From the NCBI GenBank assembly GCA_900465685.1, contig UEGR01000004.1, positions 19,739 through 69,821 of the forward strand: DNA of 50,083 nt, read 5' to 3'. The notes beneath the pieces were generated by a model. The model worked only from the letters and a program-made list of their open reading frames with translations. It searched no databases and was not told the DNA's origin. Source of the DNA: Hyphomicrobiales bacterium. Its GTDB lineage: Bacteria; Pseudomonadota; Alphaproteobacteria; Rhizobiales; Rhizobiaceae. The first letter of the stretch is position 1; every line of letters begins with the position of its first letter. Position numbers and translations under genes: made by a program. Shown piece by piece: positions 34,023 through 42,870 of the stretch.

Positions 34023-34304
34023 TCAGGCCTTGCTGGCCATTGAATTCTTGATCAGCCCCACGATTGCAGTCAGAACGATACCGCCCACGCCACCGCCAGC
34101 AAGCTGGCCGATTGCGCCGTTCAACATCGAATCCACACCACCGCCGGAGAGCATCGGAAGAAGCTGGCCGAGGATGACACCGCCAATACCGCCAGCCACG
34201 GTGTTACCCGTTGTCCCAAGGCTGATGTTCTTGACAGCACCAGCGATATTGCCACCGACAGCACCGGCAACCAGCTGGAGAATGATAGGCAATAGAGATT
34301 CCAT
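34023..34304 (-). CDS. Small glycine-rich membrane protein
   Basis: A 93-residue protein made almost wholly of glycine-zipper-like hydrophobic segments (LVAGAVGGNIAGAVKNISLG, VAGGIGGVILGQLLPMLSGG, IGQLAGGGVGGIVLTAIVGL) with three near-repeats of about 28 residues. No known domain was recognised. It has no cleavable signal and ends in KNSMASKA. GGGGTGA precedes ATG 34304. Function unknown; it could be an inner-membrane or cell-envelope pore-like or structural protein. Confidence 0.75.
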   Translation of the reverse strand: MESLLPIILQLVAGAVGGNIAGAVKNISLGTTGNTVAGGIGGVILGQLLPMLSGGGVDSMLNGAIGQLAGGGVGGIVLTAIVGLIKNSMASKA

Positions 34305-34325
34305 AATCGTCACCCCATTTCTGTT

Positions 34326-34425
34326 AGAGCGCATTCCGAAAAGAATGAACGGTTTCGGAATATTTGCGCGCCTGATCAATTATTAGAGCGTCGATTTGAC
34401 AGGATCAGATCAGAGGCCGCTCTAA
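34326..34425. repeat. Dispersed repeat, AGAGC-type, two parts
   Basis: AGAGCGCATTCCGAAAAGAA and GGTTTCGGAA form the core, followed by a second part bounded by AGAGCG (34385) and CGCTCTAA (34418-34425). Similar to the copies at 21763, 32848 and 40633. Confidence 0.5.
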
Positions 34426-34503
34426 TACCGGAACAACGCGATTCCGGCATGAAAATCTTGAGCCGAAACTTCCCAATGTCAAACAATAAGCAGTAAAGTA
34501 ACT

Positions 34504-34531
34504 AAAAAGCGGCCCGAAAGCCGCTCTTTTT
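34504..34531 (-). terminator. Terminator of ilvE
   Basis: On the minus strand AGCGGC / GCCGCT with a 6-base loop and a T tract, 15 bases after the ilvE stop codon. Confidence 0.8.
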
Positions 34532-34546
34532 CTGTTCAAAACCCAG

Positions 34547-35437
34547 TCACTCAGCCGCTTCGCGCTTTGGCTGCACTTCCGCTGTATAAGCATCCATTAA
34601 TATGCTGGTGATCTCGGCTGGCTTGAACCGGTACTGACCTATCTCCGAAACGGGTGTAACTTCGGCAGCAGTGCCACACAGGAAGCATTCGGAGAAATCT
34701 GCCATTTCTTCCGGCATGATTGCGCGCTCAATGACTTCAATGCCACGACGCTTGGCCAGATCGATGATCGTGCGGCGAGTGATGCCGTCGAGGAAGCAAT
34801 CCGGCTTCGGCGTATGCAGCGCACCGTCCTTGACGAAGAACACATTTGCACCGGTTGCTTCCGCAACCTGGCCACGCCAGTCGAGCATCAGCGCATCAGC
34901 ATAGCCCTTGGCTTCCGCCGCATGCTTGGAGATCGTGCAGATCATGTAAAGGCCAGACGCCTTGGACTTCGACGGCGCCGTGCGCGGGTCCGGACGGCAA
35001 TATTCGGCGATGTCGAGGCGAATGCCCTTCATCTTTTCTTCCGGCGAGAAATAGCTCGGCCATTCCCAGCAGGCGATTGCCACATGAATGCGGTTGTTCT
35101 GCGCCGAAACGCCGAGCGAGTCCGAGCCGCGCCAGGCAAACGGGCGCACATAGGCATCGACATAGCCCATCTTCTTGATCAGCGCCCGACAGGCATCGTT
35201 GATCTCTTCAACGCTGTAAGGCAGCGCAAAGCCGAGAAGCCGCGCAGATTCATGCAGGCGCTCAGTATGTTCGTTCAGCTTGAAGATTTCGCCGCCATAG
35301 GCGCGCTCGCCCTCAAAAACCGTGCTTGCATAATGCAGCCCATGGGTGAGGACATGAATTTTCGCGTCTTTCCAGTCGACGAATGCACCGTCCAACCAGA
35401 TATATCCGTCCCTTTGATCGAATGGAATCGCAGCCAT
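34547..35437 (-). CDS. ilvE: Branched-chain amino acid aminotransferase
   Basis: A 296-residue fold-type IV PLP aminotransferase making valine, leucine and isoleucine from their 2-oxo acids. Diagnostic parts: HGLHYASTVFEGERAYGGEI near residue 33, YVRPFAWRGSDSLGV near 95, the PLP lysine region KSKASGLYMICTISKHAA near 158 and QVAEATGANVFFVKDG near 190. It is of the type common in the order that starts MAAIPFDQRDGYIWLDG. RBS AGGAGC lies before ATG 35437. Monocistronic. Confidence 0.94.
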   Translation of the reverse strand: MAAIPFDQRDGYIWLDGAFVDWKDAKIHVLTHGLHYASTVFEGERAYGGEIFKLNEHTERLHESARLLGFALPYSVEEINDACRALIKKMGYVDAYVRPFAWRGSDSLGVSAQNNRIHVAIACWEWPSYFSPEEKMKGIRLDIAEYCRPDPRTAPSKSKASGLYMICTISKHAAEAKGYADALMLDWRGQVAEATGANVFFVKDGALHTPKPDCFLDGITRRTIIDLAKRRGIEVIERAIMPEEMADFSECFLCGTAAEVTPVSEIGQYRFKPAEITSILMDAYTAEVQPKREAAE

Positions 35438-35820
35438 TTTCTTGCTCCTAAATGTTTTCCTTGCGGCGCTGTCTCAGGGCAGATTCTGCTCGGGCAAACG
35501 TCTCCGCATTCCCATTTCACCGGTTAAATCGATATTACCGGCAAAACAGGCGCCTTTTTCCGCACGAATACTGGCCTTTTGGTGCGAAATGCTTAGAGCT
35601 TGGGCAAAGATTTTGCGCAAAACTCTAATGGAGCACGCATGGACAAAAAATAATCCTCCCAATCCGCGGGACTTCGCGGTCGCAGCGTTTCTTTCACCGC
35701 CTCCACAGCAGTGATCGAAAACCCCGGTCGCGTAATTATCTCTCCTCCAGCATGCGCCAGCGTAAACATTGTTCCAAAAAGCCAGCTCACGCTTATCGAA
35801 AATTATCTGGGCGGTTGAAT
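35438..35820. other. Divergent intergenic region between ilvE and marR
   Basis: About 380 bases with no credible gene. It should contain the ilvE promoter and the marR promoter; no convincing boxes were picked. Confidence 0.35.
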
Positions 35821-35841
35821 TATGTCAATAATGCTGACATA
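35821..35841. promoter_or_regulatory. Candidate MarR operator
   Basis: Perfect 7-bp inverted repeat TATGTCA / TGACATA with a 7-base centre, 27 bases before the MarR start. Size and position fit an autoregulatory MarR site. Confidence 0.5.
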
Positions 35842-35868
35842 TTTATCGCAGCAGTACGGAGCATCGAT

Positions 35869-36378
35869 GTGAATTCGACGAACGACATGAATTATATAAG
35901 CAATCCGTTGACAGCCGAGGAGGCGGCCGATCTCAACGTTATCGAACTCTTGTTCTTTTCTTATCGCGACTTCACCGCTGACCCTGATCTCATTCTCGAA
36001 AAGATCAGCTTTGGCCGTGCGCATCACCGCGTACTCTACTTCATCAATCGCAAGCCCGGCATGACGGTTGCGGAACTTCTGGAAGTGCTGCGCATCACCA
36101 AGCAAAGCCTGTCGCGCGTTCTCAAGCAACTGATCGATACCGGCCATGTGGTTCAGGCAACCGGCCTGCACGACCGCCGCCACCGCAAGCTTTACCCCAC
36201 GAAAAGCGGACGCCAGCTGACGCTCGCCCTCGCCTTGCCGCAGTCGCATCGCATTGCCCGCGCCCTTGAGGGATGCGCCGCGCAGGACCGCGCTGTCATC
36301 GAGCGCTTCCTGTACAATATGGTCAATCCGGAACGCCGCGCCCAGATCGACGCTTTTTCCAGCACAGAGCCCTCTTGA
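35869..36378 (+). CDS. MarR-family transcription regulator
   Basis: A winged-helix regulator of about 169 residues. The DNA-binding core is near residues 55-110: HHRVLYFINRKPGMTVAELL, ITKQSLSRVLKQLIDTGHV, then the wing DRRHRKLYPTKSGRQL. It precedes a response regulator and histidine kinase in the same direction; a MarR gene beside an OmpR-type regulator recalls petP-petR of Rhodobacter. GTG 35869 is preferred because GGAG lies seven bases upstream; ATG 35887 is the alternative. Confidence 0.87.
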   Translation: MNSTNDMNYISNPLTAEEAADLNVIELLFFSYRDFTADPDLILEKISFGRAHHRVLYFINRKPGMTVAELLEVLRITKQSLSRVLKQLIDTGHVVQATGLHDRRHRKLYPTKSGRQLTLALALPQSHRIARALEGCAAQDRAVIERFLYNMVNPERRAQIDAFSSTEPS

Positions 36379-36391
36379 ACCCCGATCGGAA

Positions 36392-36422
36392 TTAAGTGTT
36401 ACGGTAGGTAGCACTAAGTGCT
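36392..36422. promoter_or_regulatory. Candidate operator upstream of the response-regulator gene
   Basis: Direct repeats TTAAGTGTT (36392) and CTAAGTGCT (36414) are spaced 22 bases apart, two helical turns; the second is part of a perfect dyad AGCACT-A-AGTGCT (36410-36422). OmpR-family regulators bind such tandem sites. Confidence 0.35.
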
Positions 36423-36541
36423 TGTGTAAAAACATATAAGCAAACACGGCGAATAGACGTGCCACATTCCAGTCGATAATATGCGCGTCCGACGGCCCTG
36501 TGTCGTCAGCGAACAGAAACTGAATGGGATCGAAAGACGCC

Positions 36542-37249
36542 ATGACCGCAGAAGAACAAAAAACACTCTCGGATGACGCCCCGCATCTGCTCGTTGTCGA
36601 TGACGACACGCGAATCCGCAGCCTGCTTTCGCAATATCTGACCAATAGCGGCTTCCGCGTCACCATTGCCGGAAGCGCTGCCGAAGCGCGCCGCAAGCTG
36701 GAAGGCATCGACTTCGACCTTCTGATTCTCGACGTGATGATGCCCGGCGAAACCGGCGTTTCGCTGACCCGCTCGCTGCGCGAACAAAAGAACGTACCGA
36801 TCCTGATGCTGACCGCGCTGTCGGAAACCGACAACCGCATCGATGGTCTGTCGGCAGGCGCAGACGATTATCTGCCGAAGCCGTTCGATCCGCGCGAGCT
36901 GACGCTACGCATCAACAATATTCTGCGCCGCGGCGCACCGCCTGCCCAGCCCAAGATCGAACAGATCGTGTTTGGGCCTTACACATTCTTCATTCCACGC
37001 CGTGAATTGAAGAAGGGCACCGAAACCATCAAGCTCACGGATCGCGAGCAGGACATTATGGCAATCTTCGCGGAACGCGCGGGAGAAACCATTCCACGTC
37101 ATGAATTGACCGGACAGGACGGCGATGTCGGCGAGCGCACTATCGATGTTCAGATCAACCGTCTCCGCCGCAAGATCGAGCAGGACCCAGCCAACCCGGT
37201 CTGGCTCCAGACTGTGCGTGGCATCGGCTACAAGCTCAGCATCGAATAG
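36542..37249 (+). CDS. OmpR-family response regulator
   Basis: A 235-residue two-component regulator. Receiver domain (residues 15-125) with acidic pocket VVDDDTRIRS, phosphorylated aspartate in LLILDVMMPGETG near residue 65, and the switch lysine in DDYLPKPFDPREL. The C-terminal winged helix has TDREQDIMAIFAERAGE and INRLRRKIEQDP. It resembles PetR. ATG 36542 is chosen; ATG 36524 is in frame and adds six residues. The cognate kinase gene begins 46 bases downstream. Confidence 0.93.
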   Translation: MTAEEQKTLSDDAPHLLVVDDDTRIRSLLSQYLTNSGFRVTIAGSAAEARRKLEGIDFDLLILDVMMPGETGVSLTRSLREQKNVPILMLTALSETDNRIDGLSAGADDYLPKPFDPRELTLRINNILRRGAPPAQPKIEQIVFGPYTFFIPRRELKKGTETIKLTDREQDIMAIFAERAGETIPRHELTGQDGDVGERTIDVQINRLRRKIEQDPANPVWLQTVRGIGYKLSIE

Positions 37250-37294
37250 TTGTGATTTGACGCAACCGGCCGCTGTTTGGGACGTTCTGAGACG

Positions 37295-38635
37295 ATGACG
37301 CTCTGGAAAAATCTCTCGCGCTGGCTGGCGCGCCGGATGCCGAAAGGCCTCTATGCGCGGTCGCTCATCATCATCATCGCCCCGATGGTCCTGCTGCAAT
37401 CCGTGATCGCCTATGTGTTCATGGAACGGCACTGGCAGATGGTGACCGAGCGGCTTTCGACGGCTGTCGTGCGCGATATTTCGGCGATCATCGACATTCT
37501 CGAAACCTATCCGCAGGAACCGGGTTACGACAATCTGATCCGCCTCGCGCAGCAGCGTCTGGCGCTCAATATCTCGATCCTGCCGCCCGATCCCCTGCCC
37601 GCACCGGGGCCGAAGCCGTTCTTCGCCATTCTGGATTACTTCCTCAGCGAAGAGATCACCCGCCAGATCAATCGGCCCTTCTGGGTCGATACGGTGGGCG
37701 ATTCCGACCTGATCGAGATCCGCATCAAGCTCGACGACAAGGTGCTGCGCGTCTTCGCCCGCCGCAGTCAGGCTTATGCGTCCAATACCGGCATCTTCCT
37801 GACCTGGATGGTGGGCACCGCGCTTGTGCTTCTCATCATCGCCATTGCCTTCCTGCGCAATCAGATCAAGCCGATCCAGCAACTGGCAGACGCTGCCGAG
37901 AGTTTCGGCAAGGGCCGTTCCATGCCGGAAGGTTTCAAGCCGCACGGCGCGGAAGAAGTACGCAAGGCTGGTATCGCCTTCATCCAGATGCGCTCCCGCA
38001 TCGAGCGCCAGATCGAGCAGCGCACGGCGATGCTGTCGGGCGTCAGCCACGATCTGCGGACCATTCTCACCCGCTTCAAGCTACAATTGGCGCTGGCCGG
38101 CCACTCGATTGACGTCGAACCGCTCAATCAGGACATCGCCGATATGCAGACCATGCTGGAGGGCTATCTGGCCTTTGCGCGCGGCGAAGGTGCGGAAGAA
38201 ACCGCAAGCTACGATGTGAAGCGGCTGTGCGAGAAGCTTGAAAACGAAGCGCGCCTGCGCGAGCGCGGGTTCAAATATTCTATCGACGGCGACAGTGAAA
38301 TCCATGTTCGCCCCAACGCCTTCTCGCGCCTCGTCAGCAATCTGGTGTCCAACGCTTTCCGCCATGCGCAGAATGTCGAGCTTTCAATCTCGCATGAGGA
38401 CGGCTGGCTGAAAGTCGTGGTGGATGACGACGGACCGGGCATTCCCGAGGATCGGCGCGAAGATGTGTTCAAGCCCTTCGTGCGGCTGGATGAAGCCAGA
38501 ACGCAGGATTCGGGTGGCACAGGCGGCCTTGGCCTTGCCATCGCGCTCGATATTGCCCGCAGCCATGGCGGCGACATTACACTGGCAGACGCCCCGACCG
38601 GCGGCCTGCGCGCCATCATTCACATTCCGGCGTGA
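37295..38635 (+). CDS. Sensor histidine kinase, EnvZ-like
   Basis: A 446-residue inner-membrane kinase that should phosphorylate the preceding response regulator. Membrane helices are near residues 22-45 and 165-190 flanking a periplasmic domain; then HAMP, the phosphorylated histidine in SGVSHDLRTILTRFKLQLAL near residue 250, N box SNLVSNAFRHAQ, G1 VDDDGPGIPEDRR and G2 GGTGGLGLAIALDIARSHGG. Stimulus unknown. ATG 37295 preferred over TTG 37277. Followed by a palindromic repeat cluster. Confidence 0.93.
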   Translation: MTLWKNLSRWLARRMPKGLYARSLIIIIAPMVLLQSVIAYVFMERHWQMVTERLSTAVVRDISAIIDILETYPQEPGYDNLIRLAQQRLALNISILPPDPLPAPGPKPFFAILDYFLSEEITRQINRPFWVDTVGDSDLIEIRIKLDDKVLRVFARRSQAYASNTGIFLTWMVGTALVLLIIAIAFLRNQIKPIQQLADAAESFGKGRSMPEGFKPHGAEEVRKAGIAFIQMRSRIERQIEQRTAMLSGVSHDLRTILTRFKLQLALAGHSIDVEPLNQDIADMQTMLEGYLAFARGEGAEETASYDVKRLCEKLENEARLRERGFKYSIDGDSEIHVRPNAFSRLVSNLVSNAFRHAQNVELSISHEDGWLKVVVDDDGPGIPEDRREDVFKPFVRLDEARTQDSGGTGGLGLAIALDIARSHGGDITLADAPTGGLRAIIHIPA

Positions 38636-38658
38636 CAGAGACTGACGCCGTTTCTTTA

Positions 38659-38790
38659 CCCTGAGCATGTCGAAGGGCTCCTCATCCTGCGCGTGTCGAA
38701 GGATCGAAGGGCGAAGGAAAAGGCAAAAGACCACCCTCGTCCTTCGAGACGGCTCCTTCGCAAGCTCAGGAACCTCCTCAGGATGAGGGA
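38659..38790. repeat. Dispersed repeat, GTCGAAGG/CCTCATCCTG type
   Basis: Contains CCCTGAGCATGTCGAAGG, CTCATCCTG (38681) and its complement CAGGATGAG (38779), and TGTCGAAGGA with its complement TCCTTCGAGA. The arms can fold into a long hairpin. Such intergenic repeats are widespread in alphaproteobacteria. Confidence 0.7.
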
Positions 38791-38828
38791 GCGGCAGCGC
38801 GTGTTTTTAATCGTGAAATTATTACGCT

Positions 38829-39176
38829 CTAATAGAGCTTGCCGCCGTTTGGCACTTTCTTGTCGATGGCCGCGAGGACGACTTCACCGGCTTCGTCCGG
38901 CAAGCCCAGCGTCAGCACTTCCGACATGAACGGTCCAATCTGGCGCGGCGGAAAATTCACCACGGCCAACACCTGACGGCCGATCAGCTCTTCCGCCTGA
39001 TAATGTTTGGTGATCTGTGCGGAAGACTTTTTCACGCCGATCTTCTCGCCGAAATCGATCTTCAGCTTGTAAGCAGGTTTGCGCGCTTCCGGAAAGGGCA
39101 CCGCTTCCACAATCGTACCCGTACGGATATCGACCTTCTCGAAATCAGCCCAGGTGATTGTTGCGTCTTCGCTCAT
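38829..39176 (-). CDS. csaA: CsaA-like tRNA-binding-domain protein
   Basis: A 115-residue stand-alone tRNA-binding (OB-fold) domain, the length of bacterial CsaA, a chaperone linked to protein export. Family pattern: DFEKVDIRTGTIVEAVPFPE near residue 9, KIDFGEKIGVKKSSAQIT near 37, GRQVLAVVNFPPRQIGPFMS near 65 and DKKVPNGGKLY at the end. ATG 39176 is preferred because the family N-terminus begins here. The T-tract region after the gene overlaps the edge of a repeat. Confidence 0.9.
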   Translation of the reverse strand: MSEDATITWADFEKVDIRTGTIVEAVPFPEARKPAYKLKIDFGEKIGVKKSSAQITKHYQAEELIGRQVLAVVNFPPRQIGPFMSEVLTLGLPDEAGEVVLAAIDKKVPNGGKLY

Positions 39177-39244
39177 ATCCGTCCGCTTTCGTCGTTCCAA
39201 GCATAACCCGGCGCTTGTCCCGCCGGGCTATCTGTTGATCCTGA

Positions 39245-39745
39245 TCAGGCGCGTCCGACTGTTTCGAACACGACGCTTTCCAGCGACTCGCGCGCACTGA
39301 CACCCGACCAGACCACGAACTGGAAGGCCTGGAAATAGGTTTCGCAAGCTTCGAGCGCTGCGGCCAGCAGCACTTCCACCTGACGGCTCGTCGGTTCTGC
39401 ACCGCCTGCCAGCAAAAGCGACTGGCGGTACATGATGGCGCCTTCCTGCTGCCAGAGATCGAAATGCCCCATGAGAAGCTTTTCGTTGATCAGCGAAAGC
39501 AGGCGCATCACCTCGTTTACACGCGGCTCTGCCACCTTGATGTCGAATGCGCAAGCCAGATGCAGCGCCTCGAAATCTTCCATCCAGGAAAATGAGATGT
39601 GATAATCAGTCCAGTTGCCCGCAACCGAAATTGCGATTTCATCGTCGCCAGTCCGCTCGAATGTCCAGTCGTTTGAATGCGCAACCTGCTCGATCACATC
39701 CACCGGATGCGCCTCGCGTGCGAATTCAAGCTCAAGAAGGCTCAT
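39245..39745 (-). CDS. YbjN-domain protein
   Basis: A 166-residue cytoplasmic protein with a YbjN-like fold: HPVDVIEQVAHSNDWTFER near residue 13, ISFSWMEDFEALHLACAFD near 50 and NEVMRLLSLINEKLLMGHFD near 76. YbjN proteins resemble type III secretion chaperones in fold and influence motility and stress survival in enterobacteria; the exact function here is unknown. It lies 68 bases from the csaA-like gene and probably shares its transcript. Confidence 0.85.
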   Translation of the reverse strand: MSLLELEFAREAHPVDVIEQVAHSNDWTFERTGDDEIAISVAGNWTDYHISFSWMEDFEALHLACAFDIKVAEPRVNEVMRLLSLINEKLLMGHFDLWQQEGAIMYRQSLLLAGGAEPTSRQVEVLLAAALEACETYFQAFQFVVWSGVSARESLESVVFETVGRA

Positions 39746-40174
39746 GTCCGTTTCCTGTTCTGTGAGACACCCTCAAGCCGGATGTCTCAAATTCCCGGCG
39801 CGCAAGAATTGCTCGCCCGCACCCGCCGCCGCGCAAGAACCGAGCGCAGAAAAACAGGCACGAATTGATCGGTCGAGGAACCGGCATGCCAAACAGCATG
39901 CAAGCGCCTCAATGGCACACGCACATACGCAACTGATACTGGAAAGCAGCCTGAAGACGCGAAAACTAGAACTACAGCCCCTCGCCGCCGCCTACATGAC
40001 CACACTTCGAATCATGTAGTGTTTTCAGTCTATTGATGCTGAATCTGAACGCCAGTCCCTTTTCAGAAAAGAGACATGAAAGCATGTGGAAACATGAAAG
40101 GGGCTGGCCGCGAGCATTGCCTTAAGCGACTCTAAGACAAGGGTTTTTACCGCCCGCGGCCTGTTAATAAATAA
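39746..40174. other. Intergenic region with a possible small ORF
   Basis: About 430 bases with no long gene. A 28-codon basic ORF (39782-39868, MSQIPGAQELLARTRRRART...) has no clear RBS. A short dyad ACATGA / TCATGT lies near 39995-40017. Nothing else supported. Confidence 0.3.
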
Positions 40175-40495
40175 TCAGGAATTATTTTTGGATTTTGCCG
40201 ATGAGGAGGCCGATTTTGCCGGTTTGGCATCGGAATCGCCTTCGAATCTGGCAAGACGTGCTTCAAGTGCTTCGATTCTTGCCAGCAACGCACTGTTTTC
40301 GGCGCGCGCCTTGATGGCCATTTCACGCACCGCTTCGAAGTCTTCGCGCTGCACCACGTCAAGCGTGTTGAGCACGCGCTCGCTTTGCGAACGCAGAGCC
40401 GTTTCCACTTCACGGCGCACGCCTTGCGCCGCGCCTGCCGCATCCGTCACAAGCTTGGCGAGTTCATCGAGAACCCGGTTTTGTCCGCTGGTCAT
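40175..40495 (-). CDS. ubiK: UbiK/YqiC accessory factor
   Basis: A 106-residue protein with the BMFP domain: N-terminal amphipathic helix (RVLDELAKLVTDAAGAAQGV), a middle linker with REDFEAVREMAIKARAEN, and a C-terminal coiled coil (LLARIEALEARLARFE). In E. coli UbiK helps assemble ubiquinone biosynthesis proteins on lipids. The Lys/Ser-rich tail is low complexity. Divergent from lgt, as in related genomes. Confidence 0.85.
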   Translation of the reverse strand: MTSGQNRVLDELAKLVTDAAGAAQGVRREVETALRSQSERVLNTLDVVQREDFEAVREMAIKARAENSALLARIEALEARLARFEGDSDAKPAKSASSSAKSKNNS

Positions 40496-40632
40496 GGCAA
40501 TCGTTCCTTATTTCCAGGAGAGACCTGTTGAAAACATAAAATGGAAATAGGGCCGTCTCAGTTCCGATGCAAGCGCAGCTATAGAAAGTGATCATGTTGG
40601 CAGAGTGGTTTCCGTGAAGATTGAATCGTCGT

Positions 40633-40704
40633 AACCGCTCTGGCTTTTTGTTTTAACGCACGTCTTACCCGAAAACCGCTTTGCACCTTTCGGAACGTGC
40701 TCTA
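40633..40704. repeat. Dispersed repeat, AGAGC-type, upstream of lgt
   Basis: Runs from AACCGCTCTGGC through CCCGAAAACCGC to GGAACGTGCTCTA; the reverse complement reads TAGAGCACGTTCCGAAAGG, matching the pattern of the copies at 21763 and 34326. Confidence 0.6.
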
Positions 40705-40784
40705 GGCGATGACAGACATGGAGCAGGACAGCTTGACCGTAACCGGTTCGTCCAGCATGTTCCGTCACAAAATGGAGTGATTTC

Positions 40785-41630
40785 ATGATAGAGACGTTGC
40801 TGCCGGCTTCGGCCCTCGCCTTTCCGAATATTGACCCGGTGATCTTTTCCATCGGACCGCTGGCCGTGCACTGGTACGGGCTCGGCTATGTCGTCGGCAT
40901 CATGTTCGCGTGGTGGTATGGCAAGAAGCTTCTGCGCAGCCATCGCCTCTGGGCGCATAACCAGCCGCCCATGGCGCCCGAAGCGCTCGACGATTTCGTC
41001 ATCTGGGCAGCGCTCGGCGTCGTTCTGGGCGGTCGCATCGGCTATGTGCTCTTCTATAATTTCTCCTATTATATATCCAATCCGATCGCCATTCCCGCGG
41101 TCTGGGACGGCGGCATGTCGTTCCATGGCGGGATTCTCGGCACCACCATCGCCATGATCCTGTTTGCGCGCTCGCGCGGCATCAGGGTCTGGAGCATGTT
41201 CGATGTGGTTGCTGCCGGTGTGCCGGTCGGCCTCGGCGTAGTGCGCGTTGCAAACTTCATCAATTCCGAACTCTGGGGCCGTGTCAGCGATGCCCCATGG
41301 GCCGTTTATTTCCCGAATGGCGGGCCGCTACCGCGCCATCCAAGCCAGCTTTACGAAGCCTTCCTCGAAGGTTTCGTCCTGTTCTTCGTCTTGTTCCTGT
41401 TGGTCTGGGTTGGTCGCAAGCTGAAGAAGCCCGGATTCATCGCAGGCGCATTCGTGACCGGCTATGGCCTCAGCCGCATCGCGGTCGAGTTCTTCCGCGA
41501 GCCGGATGCGCAGCTCGGCTATCTGGTCGGCGGTTGGCTGACCATGGGCATGGTGCTTTCGGTGCCAATGGTGCTGATCGGCCTGTGGGCCATGTGGCGC
41601 GCCAACCGCGCAGCTGCCAAAGATGCCTGA
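40785..41630 (+). CDS. lgt: Prolipoprotein diacylglyceryl transferase
   Basis: A 281-residue inner-membrane enzyme that adds diacylglycerol from phosphatidylglycerol to the lipobox cysteine of prolipoproteins, the first step of lipoprotein maturation. The Lgt signature is present ([18 protein letters not shown] near residue 147), with the essential region [20 protein letters not shown] near 112 and [12 protein letters not shown] near 185. Seven membrane segments. First gene of the lgt-midA-pgeF-M24 group. Several lipoproteins encoded in this window would be its substrates. Confidence 0.95.
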   Translation: MIETLLPASALAFPNIDPVIFSIGPLAVHWYGLGYVVGIMFAWWYGKKLLRSHRLWAHNQPPMAPEALDDFVIWAALGVVLGGRIGYVLFYNFSYYISNPIAIPAVWDGGMSFHGGILGTTIAMILFARSRGIRVWSMFDVVAAGVPVGLGVVRVANFINSELWGRVSDAPWAVYFPNGGPLPRHPSQLYEAFLEGFVLFFVLFLLVWVGRKLKKPGFIAGAFVTGYGLSRIAVEFFREPDAQLGYLVGGWLTMGMVLSVPMVLIGLWAMWRANRAAAKDA

Positions 41631-42726
41631 GACAACGCTGAAAGACCGGCTGAAACGGCTGATCGCCACAACGGGGCCGATCAGCGTCGCCGATTACATG
41701 GCCGCCTGTCTGGGCGACCGCGATTCCGGCTATTACACGACCCGCGAACCCTTTGGCCGCGAGGGCGATTTCATCACCGCACCTGAAGTCAGCCAGATGT
41801 TCGGCGAGTTGATCGGCATCTGGTGCGTCGCAGAATGGGACGCGCTTGGTCGCCCGGCCAACACCGTGCTGTGCGAAATCGGCCCCGGGCGCGGCACGCT
41901 GATGAGCGATATGCTGCGCACGATCAGCAAGCTTGCGCCTCAAATGCTGCCGGGCCTGCGTGTCGCCATGGTCGAGACCAGCGCACGCCTTGTCGAAAAG
42001 CAGAAACAAAAGCTGGCCGATTTGGGCGTATCCGTCACGTGGTTCGAACGCTTTACAGATGTTGACGCCGATACGCTCGATGCACCGTTGATCCTCGTAT
42101 CGAATGAGCTGTTCGACGCCATCCCGTTCCGGCAGTTCGTGAAGTCCAACGGACGTTTCGTGGAACGGCTGATAGGGCTTGATGATCAGGATCAGTTCCA
42201 TTTCGTCAGCGGCGCGGGCGGGATCGACCCGGCGCTTTTGCCGGAAGACCATGCACAGACGCCCGAAGGCACAATCTTCGAGGCGGCCCCGGCGCGAACT
42301 GCGCTGCTGCAGGAAATCGCGCAACGTATTGCAACGACGCGCGGCGCGGCACTCAACATCGATTATGGCCATCTGCAATCCGGCTTTGGCGACACGCTGC
42401 AAGCCATGCTTAAACATGGCTATGACGATGTTTTTGCCCATCCAGGCATTGCCGACCTGACCAACCATGTCGATTTCGACATTCTTGGGCAGGCTGCACG
42501 CGCCTCTGGCTGCAAGACCGGCACCATGACGCAAGGCGAGTTTTTGCTGGCTATGGGGCTGCTCGACCGCGCAGGCCGTCTGGGCACCGGGCGCGATGCC
42601 GCCTTTCAGGAAAAGATCCGGCAGGATGTGGAGCGTTTGGCAGCGCCCGATCAGATGGGCACCTTGTTCAAGGTGCTGGCATTCAGCGACCGCGACACCC
42701 GCCTCATTCCTTTCGAGACAGCCTGA
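41623..42726 (+). CDS. SAM-dependent methyltransferase, MidA/NDUFAF7 family
   Basis: A 367-residue class I methyltransferase. The SAM site is [18 protein letters not shown] near residue 85; other family landmarks are [20 protein letters not shown] near 30, [12 protein letters not shown] near 157 and [18 protein letters not shown] near 243. The mitochondrial relative NDUFAF7 methylates an arginine of complex I; the bacterial target is uncertain. The start overlaps lgt by eight bases, so the two are translationally coupled. Confidence 0.9.
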   Translation: MPETTLKDRLKRLIATTGPISVADYMAACLGDRDSGYYTTREPFGREGDFITAPEVSQMFGELIGIWCVAEWDALGRPANTVLCEIGPGRGTLMSDMLRTISKLAPQMLPGLRVAMVETSARLVEKQKQKLADLGVSVTWFERFTDVDADTLDAPLILVSNELFDAIPFRQFVKSNGRFVERLIGLDDQDQFHFVSGAGGIDPALLPEDHAQTPEGTIFEAAPARTALLQEIAQRIATTRGAALNIDYGHLQSGFGDTLQAMLKHGYDDVFAHPGIADLTNHVDFDILGQAARASGCKTGTMTQGEFLLAMGLLDRAGRLGTGRDAAFQEKIRQDVERLAAPDQMGTLFKVLAFSDRDTRLIPFETA

Positions 42727-42799
42727 CCGTCATTTGCTCTTCAAAAAGCTGCAATTGACAAGACAACCTGCCTCCCCCACCATCCCGATCCACTCGTCT

Positions 42800-42848
42800 G
42801 AGCATGATCTTTTCGGAAAGCCGGTTCCCACTTTTCCGGATCATGCTC
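42800..42848. repeat. Palindromic dispersed repeat
   Basis: Terminal inverted repeats GAGCATGATC / GATCATGCTC enclose a core with TTTTCGGAAAGCCGGTTCCC. A second, truncated copy in the other orientation ends the window at 50050-50083. It lies between two genes of the lgt group. Confidence 0.8.
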
Positions 42849-42870
42849 GGTCTAACAAGGCCAATACATC

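Noticed and set aside
39782..39868. 28-codon basic ORF between ybjN-like and ubiK genes
   Set aside because: No RBS and no evidence of conservation; noted only as part of the intergenic region.
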